Assembly (NCBI RefSeq): GCF_028890115.1
Contig: NZ_JARCJD010000012.1
Location: forward strand, 62,001 to 126,000
DNA length: 64,000 bases
Direction: 5' to 3'
From: Phaeobacter sp. QD34_24
GTDB lineage: Bacteria > Pseudomonadota > Alphaproteobacteria > Rhodobacterales > Rhodobacteraceae
The position numbers were made by a program, and so were the translations under genes. The notes beneath the pieces are model-generated. The model did no database searches. It saw only the letters and a program-made list of their open reading frames with translations, and was not told the DNA's origin. Shown here one piece after another: positions 43,042 to 53,300 of the stretch; positions within the stretch are counted from its first letter, which is position 1, and each line of letters opens with the position of its first letter.

Positions 43042-44223
43042 GTGATCGATCTTGTCAAAACCGCTCTGAAATGCACCGTTTCGGCCGGGGTTTTCCTGGC
43101 CCTCGGCACCGTCTCGGCGGCGGCTTTCGATACCAAGGCGCGCGCCGCCTATGTGCTGGACCAGGGCACCGACACGGTGCTTCTGGCCAAGAACGCGGAC
43201 CAACCGCTACCACCGGCCTCCATGTCCAAGCTGATGACACTTTATGTGGCCTTTGAGGCCCTGCGCGATGGGCGTCTGACCCTGGATGAACGCCTGCCGG
43301 TCAGCGAACACGCGATGAGCTACGGCGGCTCCACCATGTTCCTGGACACCACCGACCGGGTGCGGGTCGAGGATCTGATCCGCGGCATCATCGTCCTGTC
43401 CGGCAACGATGCCTGCGCGGTGATCGCAGAAGCGCTGAGCCCCGATGGCACCGAGGCCGGTTTTGCCCGCTACATGACCAAACGCGCCGCCGAACTGGGG
43501 ATGGTGAACGCCAGCTTTGCCAATTCCAACGGCTGGCCAGCAGCAGGCCACCGGATGTCGATGCGCGACCTCGGCATACTCGCCGAACGGCTGATCGAGG
43601 ATTTCCCGCAGTATTATCCCCTGTTTTCCGAACGGTCCTTTGAGTTCGACGGGCGCGCGCCCTCCAATACGCGCAACCGCAACCCGCTTTTGTCGCTGGG
43701 CATCGGCGCCGACGGCTTGAAGACCGGCCACACCAGCGAAGCAGGCTACGGCCTGGTCGGCTCTGCCAAACAGGGCGAGCGGCGGGTGATCTTCGTGATC
43801 ACCGGGTTGGACAGCACCAAGGCCCGCGCAGAGGAGGCCGAGGCCCTGGTTAACTGGTCGTTTCGCCAATTTACCCAAAAAACCATCGCCAAGGCCGGTG
43901 TCCCGGTTGCCGAAGCCGAGGTCTGGCGTGGAGCTGAACGATCGGTAGGCCTGGTGCCCGCCGAAGACCTGACGATCCTGCTCCCGGCCCTGACCGGCAA
44001 GGACGTCAACGCCGAGATCGTCTACACCGGCCCGATTGACGCCCCGATCGAGAAAGGCCAAAAGCTGGCGGAACTTGTGCTGCAGCCGGACGAGCTGCCC
44101 GAGGTGCGCCTGCCGCTGGTGGCAGAGCGGGACGTTGCCGCAGGCGGCTTTCCGGTGCGGGTGAAAACCGCCGCACAGGTGCTGATCAAACGCTTCTTGA
44201 GCGGCCCCGAGGAGGCGATGTGA
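43042..44223 (+). CDS. D-alanyl-D-alanine carboxypeptidase (PBP5/6 family)
   Basis: A 393-residue penicillin-binding protein that trims the terminal D-Ala from peptidoglycan stem peptides in the periplasm. A signal peptide ends near SAAAFD (residue 28). The catalytic motifs are S60-M-S-K63, S120-G-N122 and KTG near residue 226. The C-terminal beta-rich PBP5_C domain follows, and the last residues form the membrane-anchoring helix region. The start codon is GTG at 43042. It shares an operon with the SPOR lipoprotein upstream and tmk downstream (4-nt overlap). Confidence 0.95.
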   Translation: MIDLVKTALKCTVSAGVFLALGTVSAAAFDTKARAAYVLDQGTDTVLLAKNADQPLPPASMSKLMTLYVAFEALRDGRLTLDERLPVSEHAMSYGGSTMFLDTTDRVRVEDLIRGIIVLSGNDACAVIAEALSPDGTEAGFARYMTKRAAELGMVNASFANSNGWPAAGHRMSMRDLGILAERLIEDFPQYYPLFSERSFEFDGRAPSNTRNRNPLLSLGIGADGLKTGHTSEAGYGLVGSAKQGERRVIFVITGLDSTKARAEEAEALVNWSFRQFTQKTIAKAGVPVAEAEVWRGAERSVGLVPAEDLTILLPALTGKDVNAEIVYTGPIDAPIEKGQKLAELVLQPDELPEVRLPLVAERDVAAGGFPVRVKTAAQVLIKRFLSGPEEAM

Positions 44224-44873
44224 CAACCGATACGACCGCTGGCCTGTTCATCACCTTCGAAGGCATCGACGGGTCGGGCAAATCCACGCAATGCAGGCTC
44301 CTGGCCGAAGCCTTGCAATCCGCCGGGCATGAGGTGGTGCTGACGCGAGAGCCGGGCGGCTCTGCCGGTGCCGAGGAGATCCGCCGCATGGTGCTGGAGG
44401 GCGATCCCGACAAATGGTCCGCCGAGACGGAGATCCTGTTGTTCACCGCCGCCCGCCGCGATCACCTGGAGCGCACCATCGAACCGGCGCTCGCTGCCCG
44501 GAAGATCGTGATCTGCGACCGCTTTGCCGACAGCACCCGCATGTATCAGGGCCTGTCGCGCGGTGATCTGCGCGACACCGTGGACCGCTTGCACACCATG
44601 ATGATCGGCCGCGAACCGGATCTGACCTTTCTGATCGACATGGACCCGGCCAAGGGCCTTGCCCGTGCCAAGGGCCGCCAGGGCACCGAGGAGCGGTTCG
44701 AGGATTTCGGCCTCGCGCTACAGGAAAAGATGCGCGCCGGTTTCCTCAGCCTCGCGGAAGAATTCGCAGACCGCTTCTGCGTTCTGGACGGTGATCGCCC
44801 GGTGGATGATGTCGCCGCCGATGTGCTGGCCTGCGCGCAAAAACGCCTGTCTCCGGCAGAGGCCCGCGCATGA
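44220..44873 (+). CDS. tmk: Thymidylate kinase
   Basis: A 217-residue kinase converting dTMP to dTDP. The P-loop is FEGIDGSGKSTQ, the DR(F/Y) motif is CDRFADSTRMYQG, and the lid region is RAKGRQGTEERFE. It starts with GTG overlapping the previous stop (GTGA) and its own stop overlaps the next start (ATGA), so translation is coupled along tmk-holB. Confidence 0.97.
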   Translation: MTTDTTAGLFITFEGIDGSGKSTQCRLLAEALQSAGHEVVLTREPGGSAGAEEIRRMVLEGDPDKWSAETEILLFTAARRDHLERTIEPALAARKIVICDRFADSTRMYQGLSRGDLRDTVDRLHTMMIGREPDLTFLIDMDPAKGLARAKGRQGTEERFEDFGLALQEKMRAGFLSLAEEFADRFCVLDGDRPVDDVAADVLACAQKRLSPAEARA

Positions 44874-45988
44874 GCGGCGAAGACGAGCTGCCCCGCGCCG
44901 ATCAGGCCGCAGGCGCGCCGCATCCGCGCGAGACCCTGCGGATCTTTGGCCAGGAGAAGGCCGAAACGGATTTCCTCACCGCCTTCAATTCCGACCGGCT
45001 CCACCATGGCTGGCTGTTGACCGGCCCGCAGGGCGTGGGCAAGGCAACGCTGGCCTGGCGCATTGCGCGCTTCCTGCTGGCAACCCCGCCAGCCGAGGGC
45101 GGGCTGTTCGGAGCGCCGCCGCCCGCGACCTCGCTGGACATCAGCCCCGATCATCCGGTCTCCCACCGCATTCACGCGCTGGCAGAGCCGGGCCTGGCGG
45201 CGATCACCCGTAGCTACAATGACAAGGGCAAGCTGCGCGATCAGATCGTCGTCGATGACATTCGTGCGCTCAACCGGTTCTTTGGCCTTTCGGCCACCGA
45301 TGGCGGGCGGCGCGTGGTGATCGTGGATGCGGCGGATGAAATGAACCCGAGTGCCGCCAATGCGCTGTTGAAGATGCTGGAAGAGCCGCCCGCGCGCACC
45401 ACCATGTTCCTGATCTCGCACCAGCCCTCGCGGCTGTTGCCGACGATCCGCTCGCGCTGCCGCACCCTGCGCCTGGGCCCGCTTTCGGCAGAGGACATGC
45501 AGGCCGCACTGGTGCAATCCGGAGCCGATCTGCCGGAAAACCCCGATCACCTTGCGGCGCTGGCTGCGGGATCGGTTGGCGCCGCGCTGCGTCTATTGAA
45601 CCTCGGCGGTCTCAAGACCTATGGCGAGTTGGTGCAGATCCTCGACTCCCTGCCCCGGCTTGACCGCCAACGCGCCCTTGCCTTGGCGGAAACCGCCGCA
45701 CAGCGCGGCGGAGCCGAAAAATTCGAACTGCTCCTGACCTTGGTGGAATTTGCCATGGCGCGTCTTGCCCGCACCGGCGCCACCGGCCAGCCCCCCCATC
45801 CCGAAGCCGCAACAGGCGAAGCGGCGATGCTGACCAGGCTGGCACCCGATCCGCTGAAAGGGCGAGCCTGGGCGGATCTGTCGGCCGAGGCAACCGCGCG
45901 GGCGCGCCACGGGCAGGCGGTGAACCTTGACCCCGCCGCCCTAGTTCTAGATACGGTTTTCAAGATGCAGGATACCGCGTCGCGCTGA
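44870..45988 (+). CDS. holB: DNA polymerase III subunit delta-prime
   Basis: A 372-residue AAA+ clamp-loader subunit. The P-loop-like sequence is TGPQGVGKATLAW and the sensor/arginine-finger region is LLKMLEEPPARTTMFLISHQPSRLLPTIRSRCR, which holds the conserved SRC motif. Overlaps tmk by 4 nt (ATGA). Followed after 59 nt by tatD, the classical tmk-holB-tatD order. Confidence 0.95.
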   Translation: MSGEDELPRADQAAGAPHPRETLRIFGQEKAETDFLTAFNSDRLHHGWLLTGPQGVGKATLAWRIARFLLATPPAEGGLFGAPPPATSLDISPDHPVSHRIHALAEPGLAAITRSYNDKGKLRDQIVVDDIRALNRFFGLSATDGGRRVVIVDAADEMNPSAANALLKMLEEPPARTTMFLISHQPSRLLPTIRSRCRTLRLGPLSAEDMQAALVQSGADLPENPDHLAALAAGSVGAALRLLNLGGLKTYGELVQILDSLPRLDRQRALALAETAAQRGGAEKFELLLTLVEFAMARLARTGATGQPPHPEAATGEAAMLTRLAPDPLKGRAWADLSAEATARARHGQAVNLDPAALVLDTVFKMQDTASR

Positions 45989-46047
45989 CCCACCGTTTTG
46001 ACGGGCTTTACCGGGGGCTGCGGCGCAAGAAGGCGACGAGAGACAGC

Positions 46048-46860
46048 ATGAGCAGCAGCACCCTCCCCCAGATCACCGATAGCCACTGCCATCTGGATTT
46101 CCTGGATTTCGACGGAGAGTTGGACCAGGTGATCGCCCGCGCCGCCGAGGCCGGTGTCACCCGCATGGTCACCATATGCACCAAGCTGAAGAACGAACCC
46201 GCGGTGCGCGCCATCGCCGAGGCGCATGATCCGGTCTTCTATGCCGCGGGCACCCACCCGATGAGCGCGGCGGATGAGCCGCTGGTCAGTGTTGAAGACT
46301 TGGTCGCCCTCGCCAAACACCCGAAATTTGTGGGCATCGGCGAGACAGGTCTTGATTATCACTACACCGCCGACAGTGCCGAGATTCAGCAGACCTCCCT
46401 GCGCACCCATATCGCGGCCGCGCGCGAAACCGGCCTGCCGCTGATCATCCATGCCCGCGCCGCCGATGACGATATGGCACGCATCCTGGCGGAAGAGATG
46501 CAAAACGGCAGCTATTCTTGCGTCATGCATTGCTTCTCTTCCTCGGCAGAGCTGGCACGGGCCGCGCTGGACCTGGGGTTTTACCTGTCTATGTCTGGCA
46601 TCGCTGCCTTCCCCAAAAGCCAGGAGCTGCGCGATATCTTTGCCGCCGCCCCCGTGGACCGCATCCTGGTCGAGACCGATGCCCCCTATCTGGCGCCGCC
46701 GCCGCACCGGGGCAAGCGCAACGAGCCCGCCTATACGGCCCATACCGCCAGGGTCGGCGCCGAGGCCTTTGGCCTGGACTACGCCGATTTTGCCGCCCGC
46801 ACCCAGGAGAACTTTGACCGGCTGTTCTGGAAGGTCGCACAACATAAGGCGGCCGCGTGA
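46048..46860 (+). CDS. tatD: TatD-family metal-dependent hydrolase
   Basis: A 270-residue TIM-barrel deoxyribonuclease/hydrolase. Metal ligands are seen in DSHCHLDF near residue 12, GETGLDYHY near 100, the His pair in LIIHARA and MHCFSS, and the Asp in VETDAPYLAPPPHRGK. The stop and the next gene's ATG share one base (TGATG), indicating coupled translation. Confidence 0.95.
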   Translation: MSSSTLPQITDSHCHLDFLDFDGELDQVIARAAEAGVTRMVTICTKLKNEPAVRAIAEAHDPVFYAAGTHPMSAADEPLVSVEDLVALAKHPKFVGIGETGLDYHYTADSAEIQQTSLRTHIAAARETGLPLIIHARAADDDMARILAEEMQNGSYSCVMHCFSSSAELARAALDLGFYLSMSGIAAFPKSQELRDIFAAAPVDRILVETDAPYLAPPPHRGKRNEPAYTAHTARVGAEAFGLDYADFAARTQENFDRLFWKVAQHKAAA

Positions 46861-47657
46861 TGGCAGAGCTGCGTTACACAATCCTCGGCAGCGGATCCTC
46901 GGGCGGGGTGCCGCGCCTTGGCGGTCATTGGGGTGATTGCGACCCGGACAATCCGCGCAACACAAGGCGGCGCTGCTCGATGCTGGTCGAACGGGATGGC
47001 CCCGATGGCACCACGACGGTGCTGATCGACACCTCCCCCGATATGCGCAGCCAGCTGCTGGATGCAAATGTCGGGCGGCTGGATGCCGTGGTCTACACCC
47101 ATTCCCACGCGGACCACGTGCATGGCATCGACGATCTGCGGATGATCGTCTTCAACATGCGCGCGCGCATCCCTGTCTATGCGGATGGCGATACGCAGAA
47201 CGCGCTCCTGTCGCGGTTTGGCTATGCCTTCGTGCAGCCCGAAGGCTCCCCCTACCCGCCGATCCTGGATCTGCACAGCATCAATGGTCCGTTCAGCATC
47301 AATGGCCCCGGCGGCGAGATCCCCTTCCGCCCCTTCGAGGTCGGTCATGGCTCGATAGACGCGCTTGGCTTTCGGATCGGCGGCCTGGCCTATCTGCCCG
47401 ATGTGATCGAGATCCCCGACGCCGCCCTGCCAGAGCTTACCGATCTGGACTGCTGGGTTCTGGATGCGCTGCGCCGCACGCCCCACCCCACCCATTTCAG
47501 CATGGGCCAGGCGCTGGAGTGGATCGACCGCATGCAGCCTCGCCGCGCGGTTCTGACCAATATGCATATCGACATGGATTACGCCACGGTCGAGGCCGAA
47601 ACTCCGGATCACATCACCCCTGCCTATGATGGCATGGTGATCCGCGTCCCCCTCTAG
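46860..47657 (+). CDS. Metallo-beta-lactamase-fold hydrolase (PhnP-like)
   Basis: A 265-residue MBL-fold enzyme. The N-terminal GSGSSGGVPRLGG and the zinc motif THSHADHVHGIDDLR near residues 79-92 are clear, with later His residues in GHGSIDALGFR and NMHIDMDY. It resembles phosphodiesterases of the PhnP type, and this group often follows tatD in alphaproteobacteria. The natural substrate is unknown. Confidence 0.92.
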   Translation: MAELRYTILGSGSSGGVPRLGGHWGDCDPDNPRNTRRRCSMLVERDGPDGTTTVLIDTSPDMRSQLLDANVGRLDAVVYTHSHADHVHGIDDLRMIVFNMRARIPVYADGDTQNALLSRFGYAFVQPEGSPYPPILDLHSINGPFSINGPGGEIPFRPFEVGHGSIDALGFRIGGLAYLPDVIEIPDAALPELTDLDCWVLDALRRTPHPTHFSMGQALEWIDRMQPRRAVLTNMHIDMDYATVEAETPDHITPAYDGMVIRVPL

Positions 47658-47690
47658 GGCCGCCCGCCAGCGCCGCCAAAGGATCCATAG

Positions 47691-48623
47691 ATGCTGCAAA
47701 GCCTGATCGACGTCATCCTGCCCGTTTTCCTGGTCGTCGCGGCAGGCTATGCCGCCACGCGCAAAGGCTATTTCACCCAAAGCCACATCGAAGGCCTGAT
47801 GAAGTTCACCCAGAGCTTTGCCATTCCCTGCCTTCTGTTCCGCGCCATTGCCAATCTGGACCTGAGCAGCAGTTTCGACCCGATCCTGCTGATCAGTTTC
47901 TACACCGGCGCCGGCATCTGCTTCCTGATCGGGCTGTTCGGCGCGCGGCTGATCTTCAAACGCGACTGGGAAGACTGCGTCGCCATCGGGTTTTGCTGTC
48001 TCTTTTCCAACTCGGTTCTCCTGGGGCTGCCCATCACCGAGCGCGCCTTTGGCCCGGACAACCTGGTTGGCAACTACGCGATCATCGCCTTTCATGCGCC
48101 GTTTTGCTACGGCATCGGCATCACGGTGATGGAGATCGTCAAGAACCGCGGCCGGGGCAATGTGCAGATGGCGCGATCTGTCCTGAAAGCCATGTTCAAC
48201 AACGTGCTGATCCTGGGCATTGCCCTGGGGTTCATCTTCAACCTTGCAGGGCTGACCATCCCCGGCACGATCGATGACGCCCTGCAACTGCTGATCCGCG
48301 CCGCCCTCCCGGCCGCCCTGTTTGCCCTTGGCGGCGTGCTGGTGCAATACCGCCCCGAAGGCGATTTGCGCACCATCGCCTTTGTCTGCGTCACCGCCCT
48401 GATGGTGCATCCGGCCATTGTCTGGACCCTGGGCAGCACCCTGGGCCTGAAACAGGACCTGTTCCGTTCAGGCGTTCTGAATGCCGCCATGGCGCCGGGG
48501 TTCAACGCCTATATCTTTGCCAATATGTACGGGCGGGCCCGCCGCGTTGCGGCCTCTTCGGTGCTGATTGCCACCGGGGCGTCGATCCTGACCGTCTGGT
48601 TCTGGCTTGAAGTGCTGATGTAG
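47691..48623 (+). CDS. AEC-family transporter
   Basis: A 310-residue membrane protein with about ten hydrophobic segments of the auxin-efflux-carrier fold. The two five-helix repeats are seen in PVFLVVAAGYAATRKGYF at the start and GVLNAAMAPGFNAYIFANMYGRARRVAAS near the end. Bacterial members carry malate, malonate or other organic acids. It begins 33 nt after the MBL-fold gene and may belong to the same operon. Substrate unknown. Confidence 0.88.
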   Translation: MLQSLIDVILPVFLVVAAGYAATRKGYFTQSHIEGLMKFTQSFAIPCLLFRAIANLDLSSSFDPILLISFYTGAGICFLIGLFGARLIFKRDWEDCVAIGFCCLFSNSVLLGLPITERAFGPDNLVGNYAIIAFHAPFCYGIGITVMEIVKNRGRGNVQMARSVLKAMFNNVLILGIALGFIFNLAGLTIPGTIDDALQLLIRAALPAALFALGGVLVQYRPEGDLRTIAFVCVTALMVHPAIVWTLGSTLGLKQDLFRSGVLNAAMAPGFNAYIFANMYGRARRVAASSVLIATGASILTVWFWLEVLM

Positions 48624-48739
48624 AGACACCGCCATGCCGGCACCCACCTGTCTGTGCAGGGACGCCCCGTGCCGCAAAGGGGCTTTCGGGACGTCACTGG
48701 GATGGGAGTATTGGCGCCTGAACGCTGGGTGATCCCGGT

Positions 48740-49783
48740 TCAATCGAACATATCAGGGCCGCTTTCAAAGAAATCAGCCCCGCAGGAGCCGACTGTCACG
48801 GTCTTGACCGGACCGCCGCGCACCGTCATCCGCATCGCCCCGGTTTCCGGATCCGTCCCTGCAACCTCACCAATGGCATAAAGAACATGGTCTTCGGTCA
48901 ACAACAGCTTGCCGATGATCTCGACCTGGGGGGTGCCCTTTTCGGGCCAGGTGCCGCCGCTCTTGAAGAACAGTTCGACCGTGAACAGCGAACTCCACTG
49001 CGCGGGGATGGTCTTGTCGGTCCAGCTGACGCCGAAATCAAATTCGGTGGTCCCGTCGGCATCCTTCTCATTGGTCTTGATCAGCGCCTCCCCATCCAAG
49101 GGCGTGCCCGAGGTCACCTTGTAATGGGTGCCGGTGGGAATGTTCTTGAACCGCACGTCCAGATCCACCGTCGCCGTCTGTTCGCCCTGGTTATAGCGTG
49201 CATCCATGATCTGCTGCGGCTTGTTGCCCCGCACCATCTGCACATTGCGTTGGGCGATATTGGCATTGTTGGACATGACACTCGCCAGGCTGTCGATATT
49301 GTTGGCGCCTGCCACCGGGTTGCCATGATCGGGTGTCTCGGCAATGGCAATCATGCAATAGTGATCCGATACGTCAGCCGGGATCCAGCGGAAGGGATCC
49401 GTCGACGCCCCGATTGCGCCCGCGCCAATGGTGAAATCGGGCCGCTTGTTGTTGGTCGAGGTCCCGAGCTGATTGTCCTCCCACAGGTAGGGGTAAAGCA
49501 GGATGTTCGGCTCAGCGTAATACAGGGTCCAATGCCCCGAAAGCTCTGCTTCGGTGTAGTTCTTGCCACGTACATAGAGGTAGTTCGGGCGGCCGATGTT
49601 CAGGGCGTTTGGATAGCTTTTGTCGTAGTTGTTGGGATCCGTGAGGATCGACGGATCCTGATAGGGTTCGGAATTCGGAGCAATGATGATGTCGGGGGAT
49701 TGCGAGGAAGAACTGCGCGGAACGGTGCCATCTTCCCCGATTTTTGCGCGCACGACGATGCCGGGCCAGGTTTCTTCAGCCAT
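48740..49783 (-). CDS. Uncharacterised protein with a CARDB-like segment (LamG operon gene 3)
   Basis: A 347-residue protein with no signal peptide. The first part (SPDIIIAPNSE, then RPNYLYVRGKN near residues 66-74 and WTLYYAEPNILLYPYLWEDN) resembles structural beta-sandwich segments of the PNYVYVR...LYWA type found in large bacterial surface or toxin-like proteins. Residues about 200-340 are beta-rich with charged turns. Last gene of a three-gene operon with AAAGGAGAC before its ATG, the same site as in gene 2. A short GCCCC/GGGGC hairpin near 48664-48683 lies downstream, without a clear T-tract. Function not recognised. Confidence 0.7.
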   Translation of the reverse strand: MAEETWPGIVVRAKIGEDGTVPRSSSSQSPDIIIAPNSEPYQDPSILTDPNNYDKSYPNALNIGRPNYLYVRGKNYTEAELSGHWTLYYAEPNILLYPYLWEDNQLGTSTNNKRPDFTIGAGAIGASTDPFRWIPADVSDHYCMIAIAETPDHGNPVAGANNIDSLASVMSNNANIAQRNVQMVRGNKPQQIMDARYNQGEQTATVDLDVRFKNIPTGTHYKVTSGTPLDGEALIKTNEKDADGTTEFDFGVSWTDKTIPAQWSSLFTVELFFKSGGTWPEKGTPQVEIIGKLLLTEDHVLYAIGEVAGTDPETGAMRMTVRGGPVKTVTVGSCGADFFESGPDMFD

Positions 49784-49804
49784 GATAGTCTCCTTTCTAT
49801 GGGG

Positions 49805-50350
49805 TTAGCCCAGATCGATACGCAGCTTTTCCAGCAAGGTTTGTTTCACCGGACCACCGCCGCCGCCTTCGAGTGAGGACAGCGTGAGGGTGACGGCGCT
49901 GTTGGCGGTCAGGGCCTCCGGCCTCTTGATCCAGGTCGCAATGGCGAATTCGGTTTCCCCGGCCTTCGCCGGTTGCGCCGAGACGCTGAAATTGCCGTCG
50001 CCCGACATGCTCCGGCGATTGACCGTGAGATCCCCGGTGCTGGACTGGACCGCGATTTCGCTCTCTGCGGGGATATCGCTCCACCGCAGTTCCAGCTCCA
50101 GATCAGAGATCCGCGCATCCTGCGTGAAAAGAGCGCCAATGGTGATTGTCGCCGGATCAACCACATCGACATCACCGGTCAGCGACACGACGCTGAAGGT
50201 CAGATCGCCCCCTTGTTCTTTGGAAATGGCGAACCCGGTCGATCCGTTCATCGACGAGCCGCCGGAAATGGTGCCCACCGTGGTCTGCAAGGCCGAGGAC
50301 AGGCCGGTGTGAAATCCGGTCAGGGTCAAGGTCGTGTTTACATCACTCAT
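49805..50350 (-). CDS. Uncharacterised beta-rich protein (LamG operon gene 2)
   Basis: A 181-residue Thr/Ser/Gly-rich protein that looks almost entirely beta-stranded (TTLTLTGFHTGLSSALQTT, DVDVVDPATITIGALF). It has no signal peptide, no cysteine cluster and no catalytic motif. A short GGGGG linker precedes the C-terminal VKQTLLEKLRIDLG. It sits 30 nt after the giant gene and 21 nt before the 347-residue gene, so all three are probably cotranscribed and may act together. AAAGGAGAC before ATG 50350 sets the start. Not recognised. Confidence 0.7.
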   Translation of the reverse strand: MSDVNTTLTLTGFHTGLSSALQTTVGTISGGSSMNGSTGFAISKEQGGDLTFSVVSLTGDVDVVDPATITIGALFTQDARISDLELELRWSDIPAESEIAVQSSTGDLTVNRRSMSGDGNFSVSAQPAKAGETEFAIATWIKRPEALTANSAVTLTLSSLEGGGGGPVKQTLLEKLRIDLG

Positions 50351-50380
50351 CCTAAGTCTCCTTTGTTGAAATTCCGGCAA

Positions 50381-53300
50381 TCAGCTCAAGGCGTAGGCCT
50401 CGGCCTCGTATTTCGAGATCATGTAGTCCAAGAGATCGCTGCGCAGTTCGGCCAGCTCGATGAAATCGGTCGAGCCATAGACCTGCGCCGCGGCAAAGAA
50501 ATCCGTCCACCACGGCACGATATCCTTCAAAAGACCGGGCTTAGCCCCGGTGCCCAACATCTGATCGATGGCCTCGCCTATCTCGGTCGGGGTCGGATTG
50601 GGCACGGTGATCAGCTCATCCATCACGCCAAGGACCCAATGGTTCGATGCCAGGTTGGCGGGCGCCACGATATTGGGGGCGGTGGTATCGTCGCGCACCG
50701 GCTGGAAGGGCGCAGGAACGCGGCTGACATAGGTGGTTCGATACAGGATCCGCCACGGCTCTGTCGGGTTTGCGATCGCCTCGCGCATGGCATTGGCGGC
50801 GGCGCTGGTGGAATTGTTGAGCCAGTTCTGATCCACCACCTGGTTGAGTGCGGTGAAATTCTCGTCCTTGGGCGCCAGCATGAAGGACATGTAGCGGTAG
50901 CCATCCACCTTGCCCGGTGCGGGGCTTGTCTCATAGCCGAGAAATTCCAGCTCTCCCTTGTCGTTCATATGCAGCTTGGGGGCTGGCAGGAAATCGGTTG
51001 GATCGACGGTGCAGGACAGCGAGAAGGAATTCGCCGCCGTATCGGCCTTGCTGGCGCTCATGGTGAATGCACCGCCGAACATCGCGTCCGTTTCGATGTA
51101 ATAGCCCCCGAAGGGCGTGCCGATATCGGATTTCAGCTCGGCGCCCAACGCGAATTTCAGATCGCTGGCGCCGCTGTGTTTCTCCATATAGCTGTTGGCC
51201 ACGCTCTGTTCCTCGCGGCGCAGCCCCCCTGCAGCGGTCCAGACGTAGGTATTGACCAGGGATCGCTTGTTCACCTTGGCCGCAAAGTCATAGGCCGGGT
51301 TTTCCTTCAGCTTGGATTTCACGGCCCCCATGGACCCCAGAACACTGTAGCGGGTGGTGTCGAACTGGTCGTGATAGGCCTTGAGCTGCTCTTCCTGTTT
51401 TTCGATCTTTCTTTTCAGATCATAGGCTTCGACCGGCTTGAAGTAGCTGCCTCGCTCTTCGTTCGCGCCGGGGTAGTCAGGATCGTTGACCAGGCCGACC
51501 TTACCGTCCAACGTGCCGTTCTTGACGTATTTGGGGTTGATCGGAAAATCGATGATATTGCTGTCGATCGGGATCGTGTCGTTGGGCACCAGGGTATAGC
51601 CCACCGGCGTTTGCGTCCCCTTCAGCGCCTGCATGTACATGTCGGCCACCGCGGATTTCACCACGGCAGAGCCGATATTGTTCTGGATGTAGCGCCGCCC
51701 CACGGTCGGATTGAGGATATTGTCGGCAGGCTCCCAGGCTCCGGCAGGCGCAAAGGAAGAGGTCAGGGTTTCGGTATATTCATGGCTTTGCGATACATCA
51801 TCGCTGGAGCCGATCCCCCCCGAAAGTGTCACCTTGCCGCCCAGGGTGAACTTGTTCTCCAAGACCTGGGTTTCAGCCTCTGCCCCCACCCCGACCGAGG
51901 TGCTGGTCTCGCTCTTTTGATAGAAGCCGCCGGTGAAGTTGAACTCCGAAATGAACTGGGCCGAGCTGCTGGCCTCAAAGGACCAGGTCTTGGCATCGCT
52001 TTCCACATAGGTCACCGAGGAAATGCTGGCATAGGCCGAAGCGGGCCCGCCCATGTCGCCAGACCAATAGGCCAGGGTCTGGTTTTCGCTCGGCAGCGGG
52101 GGACCACCCTCGATATAGCCGATGATCGACGGTTTGGTCTGCACCTGCCCGACGTAGATCGTATCGAGATCGCCGACCTTGTAACCCAGTTGCAGCACGG
52201 TGGTTTCTGCCGGGGTCGTATAGAAATACCCCCGCATCATTACCGAGTAGAGCTTGTCATAGGCATCACGTTGGGTGCTGGCATATTCGATGACGCTGGG
52301 CGCGTCGGACAGCTGCGCCACGGCATAGGCCGCCACCCCACCCAGGGCATTGACCACGGTATCCGCTTCGTTCTGGATGGGCGCCGCGTCCGAGGTCCAG
52401 CCAGGCACCGCCGAACTTGGCACCACGGTGCCATTGTTGCCGGTGCCGGTGGCATCATAGATCACGTCACCCGAGCCTGCCTCTATCTTCCAGTAGCCGC
52501 AAAGCCCGGTTTCCCCCCCCACATAGGGCGTGTTGCGAGCCTCGGCGATCTGCTGCAGGGTCAGGCGGATATCAAACAGCCGGATATCATCCAGCTGTCC
52601 CCTGAAGGGCAGCGTCGAGCCGCTGTCGCCCTTCAGCGCACCAAAAGTGAACTGGCTGGTGCCATAGCCCCCGACATCCGCCGCCGACTTGCGCTGCGGG
52701 ATCGATGCGCCGCCGTCCACATAGATCGCCGCCTGCGACACATCCTGCCATACCGTCCACAGCTGGTTCGACGTCAGCACCATGGCGTTGTTCTTGGTCA
52801 CATCCTTGGCGGTCTTGCCGTCCTGGTCGGCAAAATCCCATCCCGCCACCAGCCCGTCGGTGCTGCTGGGATAGCCATGGAACTTGTAGACCTGCGTGAT
52901 CTCGGCGGAGTTCAGCGTCCGGCTCCAGACCCGCGCATGCGACAAAAGCCCCTGGAAATTGAAGGTCTTCTTGCCTGAAATACCCATGTAGAAAGGGCTG
53001 TCCTCGCTCTTGAAGGAGACCGGCTGTGTCAGGTCTTCCTTGTCGACCGGGGTCATCGCCAACTGCCCGTTCACATAGACCGAGGCCCGCAGGAAATACT
53101 TGGTCTCCACCATGCCGGAGGACCCGGTGCTATTGGCTACCGCCCCGGTGGTGAAGTTCACCACCACGTGATTGGTCTTGCCCAGCTCCACCGGCGCCGC
53201 AATCGGCGGAGCACTATAGGTCTTTGGCGGATCCTGGTAGGTTTCACTGGCCTGCTCCAGCTCCAGTTGCAGGTTCACCCGACCAAGAGTGTCGAGATAG

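Noticed and set aside
48624-48739. Fourth copy of the GC-rich dispersed element after the AEC gene
   Set aside because: GGGATGGGAGTATTGGCGCC vaguely resembles the element end, but the TTGGGC string and terminal hairpin are missing.
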